Positions 17,253-25,971 of a DNA stretch of 64,000 bases are shown piece by piece. The stretch is from Martinezella multihospitum (GTDB lineage Bacteria > Pseudomonadota > Alphaproteobacteria > Rhizobiales > Rhizobiaceae). The DNA lies in assembly GCF_900094585.1 (NCBI RefSeq), contig NZ_FMAG01000009.1, positions 186,001-250,000 of the forward strand, read 5' to 3'. Each line of letters starts with the position of its first letter. Positions within the stretch are counted from its first letter, which is position 1. A model generated the notes under the pieces. It saw nothing but the letters and a program-made list of their open reading frames with translations. It ran no database searches and was not told where the DNA came from. The position numbers were made by a program, and so were the translations under genes.

Positions 17253-18461
17253 ATGAGCGTTTCGCAGCAAAGAGTGCCGGTTGCCATCCTGACCGGCTTC
17301 CTCGGTGCGGGTAAATCGACCCTGCTCAACCGCATCCTCAAGGACGAGGCCATGCGCGATGCGGCGGTCATCATCAACGAGTTCGGCGATGTCGGCATCG
17401 ACCATCTGCTGGTGGAAAGCTCCGGTGACGCCATCATCGAGCTGTCCGATGGCTGCTTGTGCTGCACGGTGCGCGGCGAGCTGGTGGATACGCTGGCAAA
17501 CCTCATGGACGCCATGCAGACGGGGCGCATCCGACCGCTGAAGCGCGTCGTCATCGAAACGACCGGCCTTGCCGATCCCGCCCCCGTCATGCAATCGATC
17601 ATGGGCAATCCGATCATCGCGACCAATTTCGATCTCGATGGCGTCATCACCGTCGTCGATGCGGTCAACGGGCTGCAGACGCTCGACAATCACGAAGAGG
17701 CGCGCAAGCAGGTGGCGGTCGCCGACCGGCTGATCGTTTCCAAGACCGGGATTGCCGGCGCCGTGCCGGAAGGGCAGCTGGAGAGCCGTCTTCGGGCACT
17801 CAATCCGCGTGCGCAGATCGTGAATGCCGATAGCGATGAAGCCGGCCGCGCAAGCATTCTCGTCAACGGCCTCTATGATCCGGCGTCCAAGATCGCCGAT
17901 GTCGGCCGTTGGCTGCAGGATGAGCTGGAAGCGGACGACGATCATCACCATCACCATGATGACCACGATCATCACGACCACGATCATCACGACCATGATC
18001 ATGGCGACCATGGTCATCATCATCACCATCATGGGCACCACCATGGCCACCGGCATCAGCACGCTCATGATGTCACGCGTCATGACGGTTCGATCCGGTC
18101 TTTCTCGATCGTCGAGACCCAGCCTATCAATCCGATGGCGCTCGAAATGTTCATCGATCTCCTTCGTTCGGCGCATGGCGAAAAGCTCTTGCGCATGAAG
18201 GCAATCGTTGCCGTGTCCGACCGGCCGGAGCGTCCCGTCGTGCTGCATGGCGTGCAGAACATCTTTCATGCTCCGGTGCGCTTGCCGGCCTGGCCCGATC
18301 CCGAAGACCGGCGCACGCGCATGGTGATCATTACGAAGGATCTGCCCGAAGACTTCGTGAAGGGCCTGTTCGACGCCTTCCTCAGCAAGCCGCGCGTCGA
18401 TACGCCGGACAGGGCGGCGCTGCAGGACAATCCGCTCGCCGTGCCGGGGATGAAGTTTTAG
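17253..18461 (+). CDS. COG0523 (CobW/YjiA-type) GTP-binding metallochaperone with a His-rich loop
   Basis: 402 residues. G3E GTPase: Walker A GFLGAGKST (residues 15-23), the metal-binding CxCC motif Cys68-Leu-Cys70-Cys71, ETTGLADP, and SKTG in place of the usual NKxD. The C-terminal CobW_C domain covers about residues 285-395. Between the domains, residues 230-272 hold about 27 His mixed with Asp/Gly. Such a loop binds zinc, nickel or cobalt in relatives. COG0523 proteins deliver metals (zinc most often, cobalt for CobW) to target enzymes using GTP. No Zur box or cobalamin gene is next to it, so the metal is uncertain. Confidence 0.9.
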   Translation: MSVSQQRVPVAILTGFLGAGKSTLLNRILKDEAMRDAAVIINEFGDVGIDHLLVESSGDAIIELSDGCLCCTVRGELVDTLANLMDAMQTGRIRPLKRVVIETTGLADPAPVMQSIMGNPIIATNFDLDGVITVVDAVNGLQTLDNHEEARKQVAVADRLIVSKTGIAGAVPEGQLESRLRALNPRAQIVNADSDEAGRASILVNGLYDPASKIADVGRWLQDELEADDDHHHHHDDHDHHDHDHHDHDHGDHGHHHHHHGHHHGHRHQHAHDVTRHDGSIRSFSIVETQPINPMALEMFIDLLRSAHGEKLLRMKAIVAVSDRPERPVVLHGVQNIFHAPVRLPAWPDPEDRRTRMVIITKDLPEDFVKGLFDAFLSKPRVDTPDRAALQDNPLAVPGMKF

Positions 18462-18482
18462 CTTTATGATATCCGGCAACCC

Positions 18483-18648
18483 GCCTCGCCCTTCGACAGG
18501 CTCAGGGTGAGGCTGATCTTGGCCGCACTGTCGCCCATGATCGGAGAGAAGGCGGCGCGATAAGGGAAACCCGCGGTTGCCCCATTCTCATGGTGAGGCG
18601 GGAGCGCAGCGACCCTTGAACCACGAGGATGGCCCCGGCTGTGCAAAT
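18483..18648. repeat. Intergenic repeat-like region with hairpins
   Basis: Non-coding gap between convergent genes. It holds a hairpin GCCTCGCCCT (18483-18492) with AGGGTGAGGC (18504-18513) around a TTCGACAGGCTC loop, then CTCATGGTGAGGCGGGAGCGCAGCGACCC and CACGAGGATGG. These strings look like the dispersed GAGCGCAGCGA/ATGAGGATGG repeats of alphaproteobacterial intergenic DNA (recognised from memory, not searched). The first hairpin may end transcription of the COG0523 gene. Confidence 0.5.
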
Positions 18649-18650
18649 GG

Positions 18651-18884
18651 TCAGCCCTTGCGGATCACAAATCGATGGCCGCTATCCGTCTTCTCGCTCA
18701 CGAGAAGCGCATGACCGTTTTCATTGCAGAGATGGGGAATGTCGATGACAGCGAGCGGGTCCGTGGTTTCTACGGTCAATGTCGCGCCGCTTGCCATGCC
18801 GCGCAGGCGCTTTTCCGTCTTGATCGCCGGATAGGGGCATTTCAGGCCACGCAGATCGTAGATCTCGGTATCCGGACTATTCAC
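18651..18884 (-). CDS. TusA/SirA-like sulfurtransferase protein
   Basis: 77 residues starting at a GTG that overlaps the end of the upstream L,D-transpeptidase gene by eight bases (GTGAATAG). The TusA fold signature is present: DLRGLKCPYPAIKTEKRL, with the single active Cys at about residue 14 and the following CPxP-type motif (here CPYP). TusA-like proteins carry persulfide sulfur for tRNA thiolation or molybdenum cofactor and other uses; this one belongs to the general sulfurtransferase TusA family and its target is unknown. There is no ATG in frame near the domain, and no separate ribosome binding site, so translation is probably coupled. Confidence 0.85.
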   Translation of the reverse strand: MNSPDTEIYDLRGLKCPYPAIKTEKRLRGMASGATLTVETTDPLAVIDIPHLCNENGHALLVSEKTDSGHRFVIRKG

Positions 18885-20190
18885 TCTTGGCCCAGAACTT
18901 CCAGAAGGGCGGCTTCTTGGCCTCGGTCTGCGCGGTCTCGACGGTCGGTGCAGGCGCGTAGGCCAGCGCATCGAGGCCGGGATTCATCGGGTTCGCCGTC
19001 GGGATCGGTACGTTTGCCGGAACATTGGCCGCAACGACCGGGCCGGCCGCAGGCTGCTGCGCAGGCGCTATCGGGGCACCCGTCGCAGGGCTTGCCGTGG
19101 CCACGCGGATGCTTGCGGTTGCCGGATTGGCCGTAGGGCTGAGGACAGTGCCGCCGCGCGCGACCTGCTGCCCCGACTGGTTGGACATCATCGATTCGAG
19201 GTCGGCAACCTTCATCATCTTGCCGGCAGCAAGGGCGGTGCCTGTGGGCGCATAGGCGATATCGTGGCCTTTGCGCTGCTTGGCGACGACGGCCTTGCGC
19301 TCGGCTTCGGTCGGATCGTACCAGGCCATACCGTCGAATTTCTTCGAGGCCGTGGCGTAGTCCGCCTGATACTGCTTGTCATAGGTCGCGAGCGCCATCT
19401 GCAGGGCAGGCGGCGTGGTCATGACGGGGCATTTGCCGCCGGCGTTGAACGGGCCGCTGGCCTGTTGGTTGAAGACGTATTTCTTCTCGCAGACCTCGAC
19501 ATCAGGCGGGCGCTTGGTGACTTCGAAATTGTCGTAGCCAACCTTCAGCATCTTCCAGAATTCGATATTGGGGCTCAGCCGGTGCTTCCACATGTTTTCC
19601 GCCGTCATGCGGAAAGGGAAGGCTTCGAGCTGAACTGCCTTCTGGCCGCCCTTGAAGGCGTCGCGCGCGAAAGCGTAGATTTCCAGCACCTGCTGATCGG
19701 TCATCGAATAGCAGCCGGACGACGAGCAGGCACCATGGATCATCAGATCGGCGCCGGTGCGGCCGTTGGCGGCATCATAGCGGTTCGGGAAACCGGTATT
19801 GATGGCAAGGTAATATTTCGAATTCGGGTTCAGGTTGGCCGGCGTCAGCATGTAGAAGCCTTCCGGCGCCTGCCGGTCACCTTCCTTCACCTTCGGGCCG
19901 AGACGGCCGGACCAGGCGCAGATCTTGTAATCCGCGATGACTTCGAAACGATTGCTCTGGTTCGCCTTCAGGATCTCCATCACGCCTTCTTCCTTGAAGA
20001 TGCGGATCATGATCGGCGAGTTGCGGTCCATGCCCTTCTTGGTCATGTCGGCAAGGATATGGCTCGGAAGCGGCTGCTCGACCTTGTTCTTGACCGTCGA
20101 CAGGTCGACCGACGCCGTATCCAGCGCGTCGTTGCAGCCGGCGAGGGCCAGCGCCATCAGGGAAACATAGGCAAGGTGACGGATGCGCAT
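18877..20190 (-). CDS. L,D-transpeptidase (YafK-like), lipoprotein
   Basis: 437 residues. Lipoprotein signal MRIRHLAYVSLMALALAGC (lipidated Cys19). The YkuD-type catalytic domain lies at about residues 60-200, with the nucleophile motif HGACSSSGCYSMT, in which the second Cys is the catalytic one. The C-terminal 150 residues are low complexity, rich in Ala/Pro/Thr, and end in the basic KKPPFWKFWAKSE. L,D-transpeptidases form 3-3 peptidoglycan cross-links or attach proteins to the wall; Rhizobiales use them heavily in polar growth. Its stop overlaps the TusA-like gene, forming a two-gene unit. Confidence 0.9.
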   Translation of the reverse strand: MRIRHLAYVSLMALALAGCNDALDTASVDLSTVKNKVEQPLPSHILADMTKKGMDRNSPIMIRIFKEEGVMEILKANQSNRFEVIADYKICAWSGRLGPKVKEGDRQAPEGFYMLTPANLNPNSKYYLAINTGFPNRYDAANGRTGADLMIHGACSSSGCYSMTDQQVLEIYAFARDAFKGGQKAVQLEAFPFRMTAENMWKHRLSPNIEFWKMLKVGYDNFEVTKRPPDVEVCEKKYVFNQQASGPFNAGGKCPVMTTPPALQMALATYDKQYQADYATASKKFDGMAWYDPTEAERKAVVAKQRKGHDIAYAPTGTALAAGKMMKVADLESMMSNQSGQQVARGGTVLSPTANPATASIRVATASPATGAPIAPAQQPAAGPVVAANVPANVPIPTANPMNPGLDALAYAPAPTVETAQTEAKKPPFWKFWAKSE

Positions 20191-20420
20191 TCTGACTTAG
20201 CCCATAAATGCGAAGAGTGGCAGCTCGATCTGTTTCGCCACTCCCCTCGAAGCATGAAACGGAATCATAGACGGCTTATACTTGAAAATTCCTTACCAGC
20301 CTATGACGTGCCCGCGGCGCGCCGGCAAGCTTTTCTTTGCCATAACTGCTTCGATAACGGAAATGTGGCCAAGGTTTGGCCTCATTCCCGCTTTCAGCGA
20401 TCACTTTTTCCGAATGCTGC

Positions 20421-21374
20421 TTAGAGATTGCGACCGATGTTGAGGAATTTCTGGCGGCGGTCACTGCGCAATTGTTCGCCCGAACGGCTGGAAAGTTCTG
20501 CAAGTGCGTTCGCAATCGTTTCGCCGGCCGAGCTTATCACCGCGTTCGGATCGCGATGCGCGCCGCCGACAGGCTCGGAGATGATGCCGTCGATCACCCC
20601 GAGGCTCTTCAGATCATCGGCCGTTATCTTCATGTTGGTTGCGGCTTCCTTGGCGCGCGTTGAATCGCGCCATAGGATCGAGGCCGCACCTTCGGGCGAA
20701 ATCACGCTGTAGATCGAATGTTCGAGCATGTAGACGCGGTTGCCGACGGCAATGGCGATGGCGCCGCCGGAGCCGCCTTCGCCGATGACGATGGAGATGA
20801 TCGGCACTTTCACGCCGAGACACATCTCGGTCGAGCGGGCGATCGCTTCGGCCTGGCCACGCTCTTCGGCGCCGACACCCGGATAGGCGCCGGCGGTGTC
20901 GACCAGCGTGATAACCGGGAGCTGAAAACGGTCGGCCATTTCAAGGATGCGGATCGCCTTGCGGTAACCTTCCGGCCGGGCACTGCCGAAATTATGCTTC
21001 AGGCGGCTCTTGGTGTCGTTGCCTTTCTCCTGGCCGATGAGCGCGACCGGCTGGCCACGGAAGCGGGCAAAGCCTGCCTGGATGGCGGCATCCTCGGAGA
21101 ATTGGCGATCGCCGGCCAGCGGCGTGAATTCCGTAAACAGCGTACTGGCATAGTCGACGAAATGCGGACGCTGCGGGTGGCGGGCGACCTGCGTCTTCTG
21201 CCAGGCGTTGAGCTTGGAATAGATGTCGGCCATCGCCTCGCGGACGCGGATTTCAAGCCGCCCGACTTCCTCGGACGTGTCGATGCTTTCGTCTTCGCTC
21301 GCCAGTTTCTTGAGCTCGTGAATCTTGCCTTCGAGATCCGAGATGGGTTTTTCGAAGTCCAGATAATTGTGCAT
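20421..21374 (-). CDS. accA: Acetyl-CoA carboxylase carboxyltransferase subunit alpha
   Basis: 317 residues, the usual length. Together with AccD it moves the carboxyl group from biotin on AccB to acetyl-CoA, giving malonyl-CoA for fatty acid synthesis in the cytoplasm. Seen: the N-terminal coiled segment (LEGKIHELKKLA), RPHFVDYA, VALIGQEKGNDTKSRLKHNFG, the oxyanion-hole GGSGGAIAIAVGN and PEGAASILWRD. It lies 63 bases after xerD on the same strand. accD is not in the window, as is normal. Confidence 0.97.
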   Translation of the reverse strand: MHNYLDFEKPISDLEGKIHELKKLASEDESIDTSEEVGRLEIRVREAMADIYSKLNAWQKTQVARHPQRPHFVDYASTLFTEFTPLAGDRQFSEDAAIQAGFARFRGQPVALIGQEKGNDTKSRLKHNFGSARPEGYRKAIRILEMADRFQLPVITLVDTAGAYPGVGAEERGQAEAIARSTEMCLGVKVPIISIVIGEGGSGGAIAIAVGNRVYMLEHSIYSVISPEGAASILWRDSTRAKEAATNMKITADDLKSLGVIDGIISEPVGGAHRDPNAVISSAGETIANALAELSSRSGEQLRSDRRQKFLNIGRNL

Positions 21375-21437
21375 GAGGTGCGTTTCCGATCCTTTTGCCC
21401 GTGACGAGAGATGGCGGCTTCAGCCTGTATGCCGGTC

Positions 21438-22427
21438 CTAATCCTGTTTTTTTGCCTGTTTGGCAAGGGGGTGATGCGTTTGGACCAGCTGATGAAGGCG
21501 TTCTTCCAGCACATGTGTGTAGATTTGCGTCGTCGAAATGTCCGAATGGCCGAGAAGTTCCTGCACGACGCGCAGGTCCGCGCCATTGGCGAGAAGATGG
21601 CTCGCGAAGGCATGGCGCATCACGTGCGGCGAGATCATCGACGGCGTCAGGCCCGCCCGGATGGCAAGGTCCTTGAGATCGCGCGCAAAAACCTGACGCG
21701 GCAGGTAGCCTTGCCTGGACGCAGCGGGGAAAAGCCATGGGCTTTCGGGGTCAGGGTTCTTGGCGCTCGCGGCAATCTCGGCCTGCAGCCGTCCATAGGT
21801 TTTCAGCGCCGAAATGGCCGACTGCGACAGCGGCACCAGCCGCTCCTTGTTGCCTTTGCCGCGGATCATCAGGAAGCGGCCTTCCTGATCCAGCACCTTC
21901 ACCGGCAAAGAGATGAGCTCGCTCACGCGCATGCCGGTGGCGTAGAGCATCTCCAGGAGCACCAGCATGCGCAGGCGCTGCAGCCGGTCCGGTCCGTCGG
22001 CCGCGGCTTCCTCCTCCGCCTGGGTCAGAAGCCTCGTCACTTCATCGACGCCCATCGTCTTTGGAAGGGCGCGGCCTTTCTTGGGCGCATCGAGGATCCC
22101 TGTCGGGTCGTCCGTGCGGAGACCTTCAGCATAGAGGAACTTATAGAATTGCCGCATGGCGGAGAGCCGGCGTGCCTGGGAGGATGGTTTGAAGCCCTGG
22201 CTCGACAGGCTGGCAAGATAGGCGCCCAGATCGCTGGAGCCGGCTTCCGTCAGGCGGACGCCCTGCCCGGAGAGGAATGAATGGAGATCGTCGAGATCGC
22301 GCTCGTAGGATTGCAGCGTGTTGATGGCAGCACCGCGCTCGGCGCTCATCATCTCCAGAAAGGCTTCCAGATGTACTCGCCCCAGATCCCTCTTGCCCGC
22401 TCGTATATTCTCGGCCTGCGCGCTCAT
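21438..22427 (-). CDS. xerD: Tyrosine recombinase XerD
   Basis: 329 residues. N-terminal SAM-like core-binding domain (residues 15-110) and C-terminal catalytic domain with the family residues in order: Arg in YATGMRVSEL, Lys in RGKGNKERLVPL, His and Arg in SPHVMRHAFAS, His in LGHSDISTTQIYTHV, and the nucleophile Tyr in that same motif. XerD with XerC resolves chromosome dimers at dif, directed by FtsK. The chromosomal operon context (small membrane gene upstream, accA downstream) argues for the housekeeping recombinase rather than a mobile integrase. Its ATG overlaps the upstream small gene (ATGA). Confidence 0.94.
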   Translation of the reverse strand: MSAQAENIRAGKRDLGRVHLEAFLEMMSAERGAAINTLQSYERDLDDLHSFLSGQGVRLTEAGSSDLGAYLASLSSQGFKPSSQARRLSAMRQFYKFLYAEGLRTDDPTGILDAPKKGRALPKTMGVDEVTRLLTQAEEEAAADGPDRLQRLRMLVLLEMLYATGMRVSELISLPVKVLDQEGRFLMIRGKGNKERLVPLSQSAISALKTYGRLQAEIAASAKNPDPESPWLFPAASRQGYLPRQVFARDLKDLAIRAGLTPSMISPHVMRHAFASHLLANGADLRVVQELLGHSDISTTQIYTHVLEERLHQLVQTHHPLAKQAKKQD

Positions 22428-22591
22428 GGTTTCAGCGAGCCTGTCGTCGGCGGGTTGAGGCGTTCGGGGGCAATGCGGATCGTCACATCGCGTGGCTCAG
22501 GATCGACGAAGAGCACCAGAGCCCACATCGCTCCATAGATCGATCCGGCGATGACCGCGCAGATGACAAGGAAGCGAAACAGGGTCGGCAT
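22424..22591 (-). CDS. Small single-span membrane protein overlapping xerD
   Basis: 55 residues: MPTLFRFLVICAVIAGSIYG then a few hydrophobic residues (AMWALVLFV), and a polar tail DPEPRDVTIRIAPERLNPP. One membrane helix spans about residues 4-30, with the C-terminus probably outside or cytoplasmic. GAAGGAGAG lies eight bases before the ATG, and its TGA overlaps the xerD ATG (ATGA), which strongly supports expression. I know similar short genes in front of xerD in other rhizobia, sometimes mislabelled as histidine kinase; no function is known. Confidence 0.75.
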   Translation of the reverse strand: MPTLFRFLVICAVIAGSIYGAMWALVLFVDPEPRDVTIRIAPERLNPPTTGSLKP

Positions 22592-22751
22592 TCGAAAACT
22601 CTCCTTCGCCGTTCATTGGCGCGGCGATGCGCAATAATTATGTCCTTCAAGGGTTAGCTGAAGGATATTGCAGACATGTTTACGACAGCGGCGTCTTGAC
22701 GCTACCGGTGCATTTGACGATACCGTTTCCAAAGAAATTGTGAATGGGCCG

Positions 22752-23345
22752 ATGAGTGAACAAGTCCTGACCCTTGCCGAAAGTCTTAAAGACAGGGCGC
22801 GCGCTGCGCTGGGTCAACGCAATCTCGTGTTCGTGGGATTGATGGGAGCGGGAAAATCCTCGATCGGCCGGCCCGTTGCGCAGCAGCTCGGCCTTCCATT
22901 CGTCGATACGGATATCGAAATCGAGCGTGTGTCGCGCATGACGATCGCCGAACTGTTTGCTGCCTATGGCGAGCAGGAATTTCGGGCGCTGGAAACGCGT
23001 GTCATCAAGCGGCTCCTCAAGGGCGGCCCGCGTGTCGTCTCGACCGGCGGCGGCGCGTTCATCAACGAAAGCACGCGGCTGCATGTCAAGCGTGGCAGCC
23101 TTTCCGTCTGGCTGAAGGCCGATCTCGACGTGCTATGGGAGCGGGTGAACAAGCGTGACACGCGTCCTCTGCTCAAGACCGAAAATCCGAAACAGACCCT
23201 CGAAAACCTGATGAATGCGCGCTATCCGATCTATGCGGAAGCCGATATCACGGTTCTCTCCCGCGATGTGAATAAGGATATCATGGTCAGGGAAGTCCTT
23301 GCCGCCATCGCCGAGGGAAAGAAAGCAGAAAGCAAAATACCATGA
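22752..23345 (+). CDS. aroK: Shikimate kinase
   Basis: 197 residues. P-loop kinase that phosphorylates shikimate at O3 in the aromatic amino acid pathway. Seen: Walker A GLMGAGKSSIGR, the DTDIEIE motif (shikimate binding and Mg), FRALETRVI, the STGGGAF motif, and RPLL in the lid. The start MSEQVLTLAES is preferred; upstream codons in frame lack family similarity. The stop overlaps the aroB start (ATGA), so translation is coupled. Confidence 0.94.
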   Translation: MSEQVLTLAESLKDRARAALGQRNLVFVGLMGAGKSSIGRPVAQQLGLPFVDTDIEIERVSRMTIAELFAAYGEQEFRALETRVIKRLLKGGPRVVSTGGGAFINESTRLHVKRGSLSVWLKADLDVLWERVNKRDTRPLLKTENPKQTLENLMNARYPIYAEADITVLSRDVNKDIMVREVLAAIAEGKKAESKIP

Positions 23346-24472
23346 ATGCGATCACACCGGCTTCCGCTGAGCGTCTCGTGCGCGTGCCTCTCGGTGAGCG
23401 TGCCTATGACATCCTGATCGGTCCCGGCCTGATAGCCCGTGCGGGCCAAGAGATCGCAGCGCGGCTGAAGGGCCGCAAGGCCGCCATCATCACCGATGAA
23501 AACGTCGCGCCGCTCTATCTTAATGCATTGGTTGCCAGCCTCGAAGCGGCCGGCATCCAGGCGTCCAGCCTCGTTCTGCCCGCCGGCGAAAAGACAAAAA
23601 GCTTCGAGCATCTGATCACCGTTTGCGACGCGGTGCTGACGGCGCGAGTCGAGCGCAACGATGCGGTGATCGCGCTTGGTGGCGGCGTCATCGGCGATCT
23701 CTCCGGCTTCGCCGCCGGCATCGTGCGCCGCGGCGTTCGTTTCGTACAGATTCCGACCTCGCTGCTTGCGCAGGTGGATTCGTCTGTCGGCGGCAAGACG
23801 GGCATCAACACCCATCACGGCAAGAACCTGGTCGGCGTCTTCCATCAGCCGGATCTTGTGCTGGCCGATACCGACGTGCTGAATACGCTGAGCGAGCGGG
23901 AATTCCGTGCAGGCTATGCCGAAGTCGCCAAATACGGCCTGATCGACAAGCCGGATTTCTTTGCCTGGCTCGAGGCGAACTGGAAGGATGTCTTTTCCGG
24001 TGGTGTTGCTCGCATCGAGGCGATCGCGGCGAGCTGTCAGGCAAAGTCCGATGTCGTCGTCGCCGACGAGCGTGAAAACGGCCCTCGCGCCCTGCTCAAT
24101 CTTGGCCACACCTTCGGCCACGCGCTGGAAGCCGCCACCGCCTATGACAGCCGCCGGCTGGTGCATGGCGAGGGCGTTGCGATCGGCATGGTGCTGGCGC
24201 ACGAAATTTCCGCGCGCCTCAATCTGGCAAGTCCGGATGATGCCAAACGCGTCGAGGCACATCTGAAGGCCGTCGGCCTGCCGACCCGCATGGGCGATAT
24301 CCCGGGAGAGCTGCCGCCGGCCGAAACACTGATGGATGCGATCGCGCAGGACAAGAAGGTCAAGAGCGGCAAGCTCACCTTCATCCTCACGCATGGCGTC
24401 GGCCAGTCCTTCGTTGCGGACGACGTGCCGTCTTCCGAAGTCTTAAGTTTCCTGAAGGAAAAGCACCCCTGA
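23342..24472 (+). CDS. aroB: 3-dehydroquinate synthase
   Basis: 376 residues. NAD- and metal-dependent enzyme that converts DAHP to 3-dehydroquinate, the second shikimate-pathway step. Seen: NAD-binding DAVIALGGGVIGDLSGFAAG, the PTSLLAQVDSSVGGKTGIN loop, the LGHTFGHALEAAT segment with metal-ligand His, and HGEGVAIGM with another His ligand. It overlaps aroK by four bases and the CorC-like gene by one base. Confidence 0.96.
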   Translation: MNAITPASAERLVRVPLGERAYDILIGPGLIARAGQEIAARLKGRKAAIITDENVAPLYLNALVASLEAAGIQASSLVLPAGEKTKSFEHLITVCDAVLTARVERNDAVIALGGGVIGDLSGFAAGIVRRGVRFVQIPTSLLAQVDSSVGGKTGINTHHGKNLVGVFHQPDLVLADTDVLNTLSEREFRAGYAEVAKYGLIDKPDFFAWLEANWKDVFSGGVARIEAIAASCQAKSDVVVADERENGPRALLNLGHTFGHALEAATAYDSRRLVHGEGVAIGMVLAHEISARLNLASPDDAKRVEAHLKAVGLPTRMGDIPGELPPAETLMDAIAQDKKVKSGKLTFILTHGVGQSFVADDVPSSEVLSFLKEKHP

Positions 24473-25782
24473 TGACCGTCGAGGGCACGCTGGCAGTCCT
24501 GCTTGAATACTGGCCCGAGATCATCTCGATCATCGTGCTCGTATTGGTGTCGGCGTTCTTTTCCGGTTCGGAGACGGCACTTACCGCGGTGTCCCGCACC
24601 CGCATCCATACGCTTGAAGCCAATGGCGATGAGCAGGCTGGCATCGTGCGGCGCCTGATCGAGCGGCGTGACCGGCTGATCGGCGCTCTCCTCATCGGCA
24701 ACAATCTCGCAAACATCCTGGCCTCTTCGTTGGCGACCAGCGTCTTCCTCGGGCTGTTCGGCAATTCCGGCGTGGCGCTGGCGACGGCTGCCATGACCGT
24801 CATTCTCGTCATCTTCGCCGAAGTGCTGCCGAAGAGCTGGGCGATTTCGACGCCGGATCGCTTCGCGCTCAACGTGGCCGGCGCGGTGCGGTTGTTCGTT
24901 GCCTTCGTCGGCCCGATTTCGAGTTTCGTCAATGCCATCGTCCGCTGGATCCTCGGTCTGTTCGGTATCAACCTCTCCAGGGAGGTGTCGATGCTGTCGG
25001 CGCATGAGGAGCTGCGCGGCGCCGTCGACCTGCTTCACCGCGAGGGTTCCGTGGTCAAGGCCGATCGCGACCGCCTGGGCGGCGTGCTCGATCTCGGTGA
25101 ACTCGAGCTTTCCGATATCATGGTGCACCGCACGGCGATGCGCGCCATCAATGCCGACGATCCGCCCGAAGTGGTGGTGCGCGCCATTCTCGACAGCCCC
25201 TATACGCGCATGCCGCTCTGGCGCGGCACGATCGACAACATCATCGGCGTCGTCCACGCCAAGGACCTGCTGAGGGCGCTGGCGGAGCGCAATGTCGAGC
25301 CGGAAAATCTCGACATCGTCAAGATTGCGCAAAAGCCCTGGTTCGTGCCTGATAGCACCAATCTCGAAGATCAGCTCAACGCCTTCCTGCGTCGCAAGCA
25401 GCATTTCGCCGTCGTTGTCGACGAATATGGCGAGGTGCAGGGCATCGTCACCCTGGAAGATATTCTGGAGGAAATCGTCGGTGATATCGCCGATGAGCAC
25501 GATCTCGATATCCAGGGCGTGCGGCAGGAAGCCGACGGCTCGATCGTCGTCGACGGCGTGGTGCCGATTCGCGACCTGAACCGCGCGCTCGACTGGGATC
25601 TGCCGGACGAAGAGGCAACCACGATTGCCGGCCTCGTCATCCACGAATCGATGACCATTCCCGAAGAGCGTCAGGCCTTCACCTTCTACGGCAAGCGCTT
25701 CATCGTCATGAAGCGGGAAAAGAACCGTATCACCAAGCTGCGCATCCGCCCCGCCGAGACGGAAGAGGCAAAGCCGGAGTAA
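24472..25782 (+). CDS. CorC/HlyC-type transporter-associated protein (CNNM + CBS)
   Basis: 436 residues. Architecture in order: DUF21/CNNM membrane domain with four hydrophobic segments (residues about 10-170), two CBS domains (about 200-330; LGELELSDIMVHRTAMRAI marks the start of the first), and a C-terminal CorC_HlyC FAD-like domain (about 345-430). Relatives are linked to Mg or Co efflux and are often annotated as hemolysin-like, although lytic activity is not supported. Its start overlaps the aroB stop by one base; the order aroK-aroB-this gene is conserved in rhizobia. Confidence 0.9.
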   Translation: MTVEGTLAVLLEYWPEIISIIVLVLVSAFFSGSETALTAVSRTRIHTLEANGDEQAGIVRRLIERRDRLIGALLIGNNLANILASSLATSVFLGLFGNSGVALATAAMTVILVIFAEVLPKSWAISTPDRFALNVAGAVRLFVAFVGPISSFVNAIVRWILGLFGINLSREVSMLSAHEELRGAVDLLHREGSVVKADRDRLGGVLDLGELELSDIMVHRTAMRAINADDPPEVVVRAILDSPYTRMPLWRGTIDNIIGVVHAKDLLRALAERNVEPENLDIVKIAQKPWFVPDSTNLEDQLNAFLRRKQHFAVVVDEYGEVQGIVTLEDILEEIVGDIADEHDLDIQGVRQEADGSIVVDGVVPIRDLNRALDWDLPDEEATTIAGLVIHESMTIPEERQAFTFYGKRFIVMKREKNRITKLRIRPAETEEAKPE

Positions 25783-25863
25783 TTCCGGCATCAAGGTGAA
25801 ATTGGCTTTGAAAGACGCAGAACGCTTCGGTGTTAAGCTGTACATATGCAGCCCTGCATGATC

Positions 25864-25942
25864 TGTATATTTATAGATATGCGGATTGTTGTTATTTGTA
25901 TATTTATAGCTATACAAAATATGTAAAGATGTATATCAATAA
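25864..25942. repeat. Three TGTATAT repeats with exact 33-bp spacing (probable operator)
   Basis: TGTATATTTATAGATAT starts at 25864, TGTATATTTATAGCTAT at 25897, and TGTATATCAATAAGTAG at 25930. The starts are exactly 33 bases apart, about three helical turns. The second lies in an inverted repeat TGTATA-N8-TATACA (25897-25916). The region is strongly AT-rich against GC-rich neighbours and lies directly before the helix-turn-helix gene, so it is a likely autoregulatory operator and promoter. Confidence 0.65.
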
Positions 25943-25971
25943 GTAGGCAAATGGCTGCCTTTGGTGAACCA

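Noticed and set aside
17247..18479. Minus-strand frame rich in Met/Val opposite the His-rich GTPase loop
   Set aside because: Pseudo-membrane segment created by CAT/CAC repeats read in reverse; no family match.
21438..22427. Tyrosine recombinase as a phage or island integrase
   Set aside because: Sequence and operon context (small membrane gene, accA) fit housekeeping XerD.
24142..25917. Long minus-strand open frame opposite aroB and the CorC-like gene
   Set aside because: Antisense to well-conserved genes; its amino acid content (Arg/His/Asp) is that of a shadow frame.
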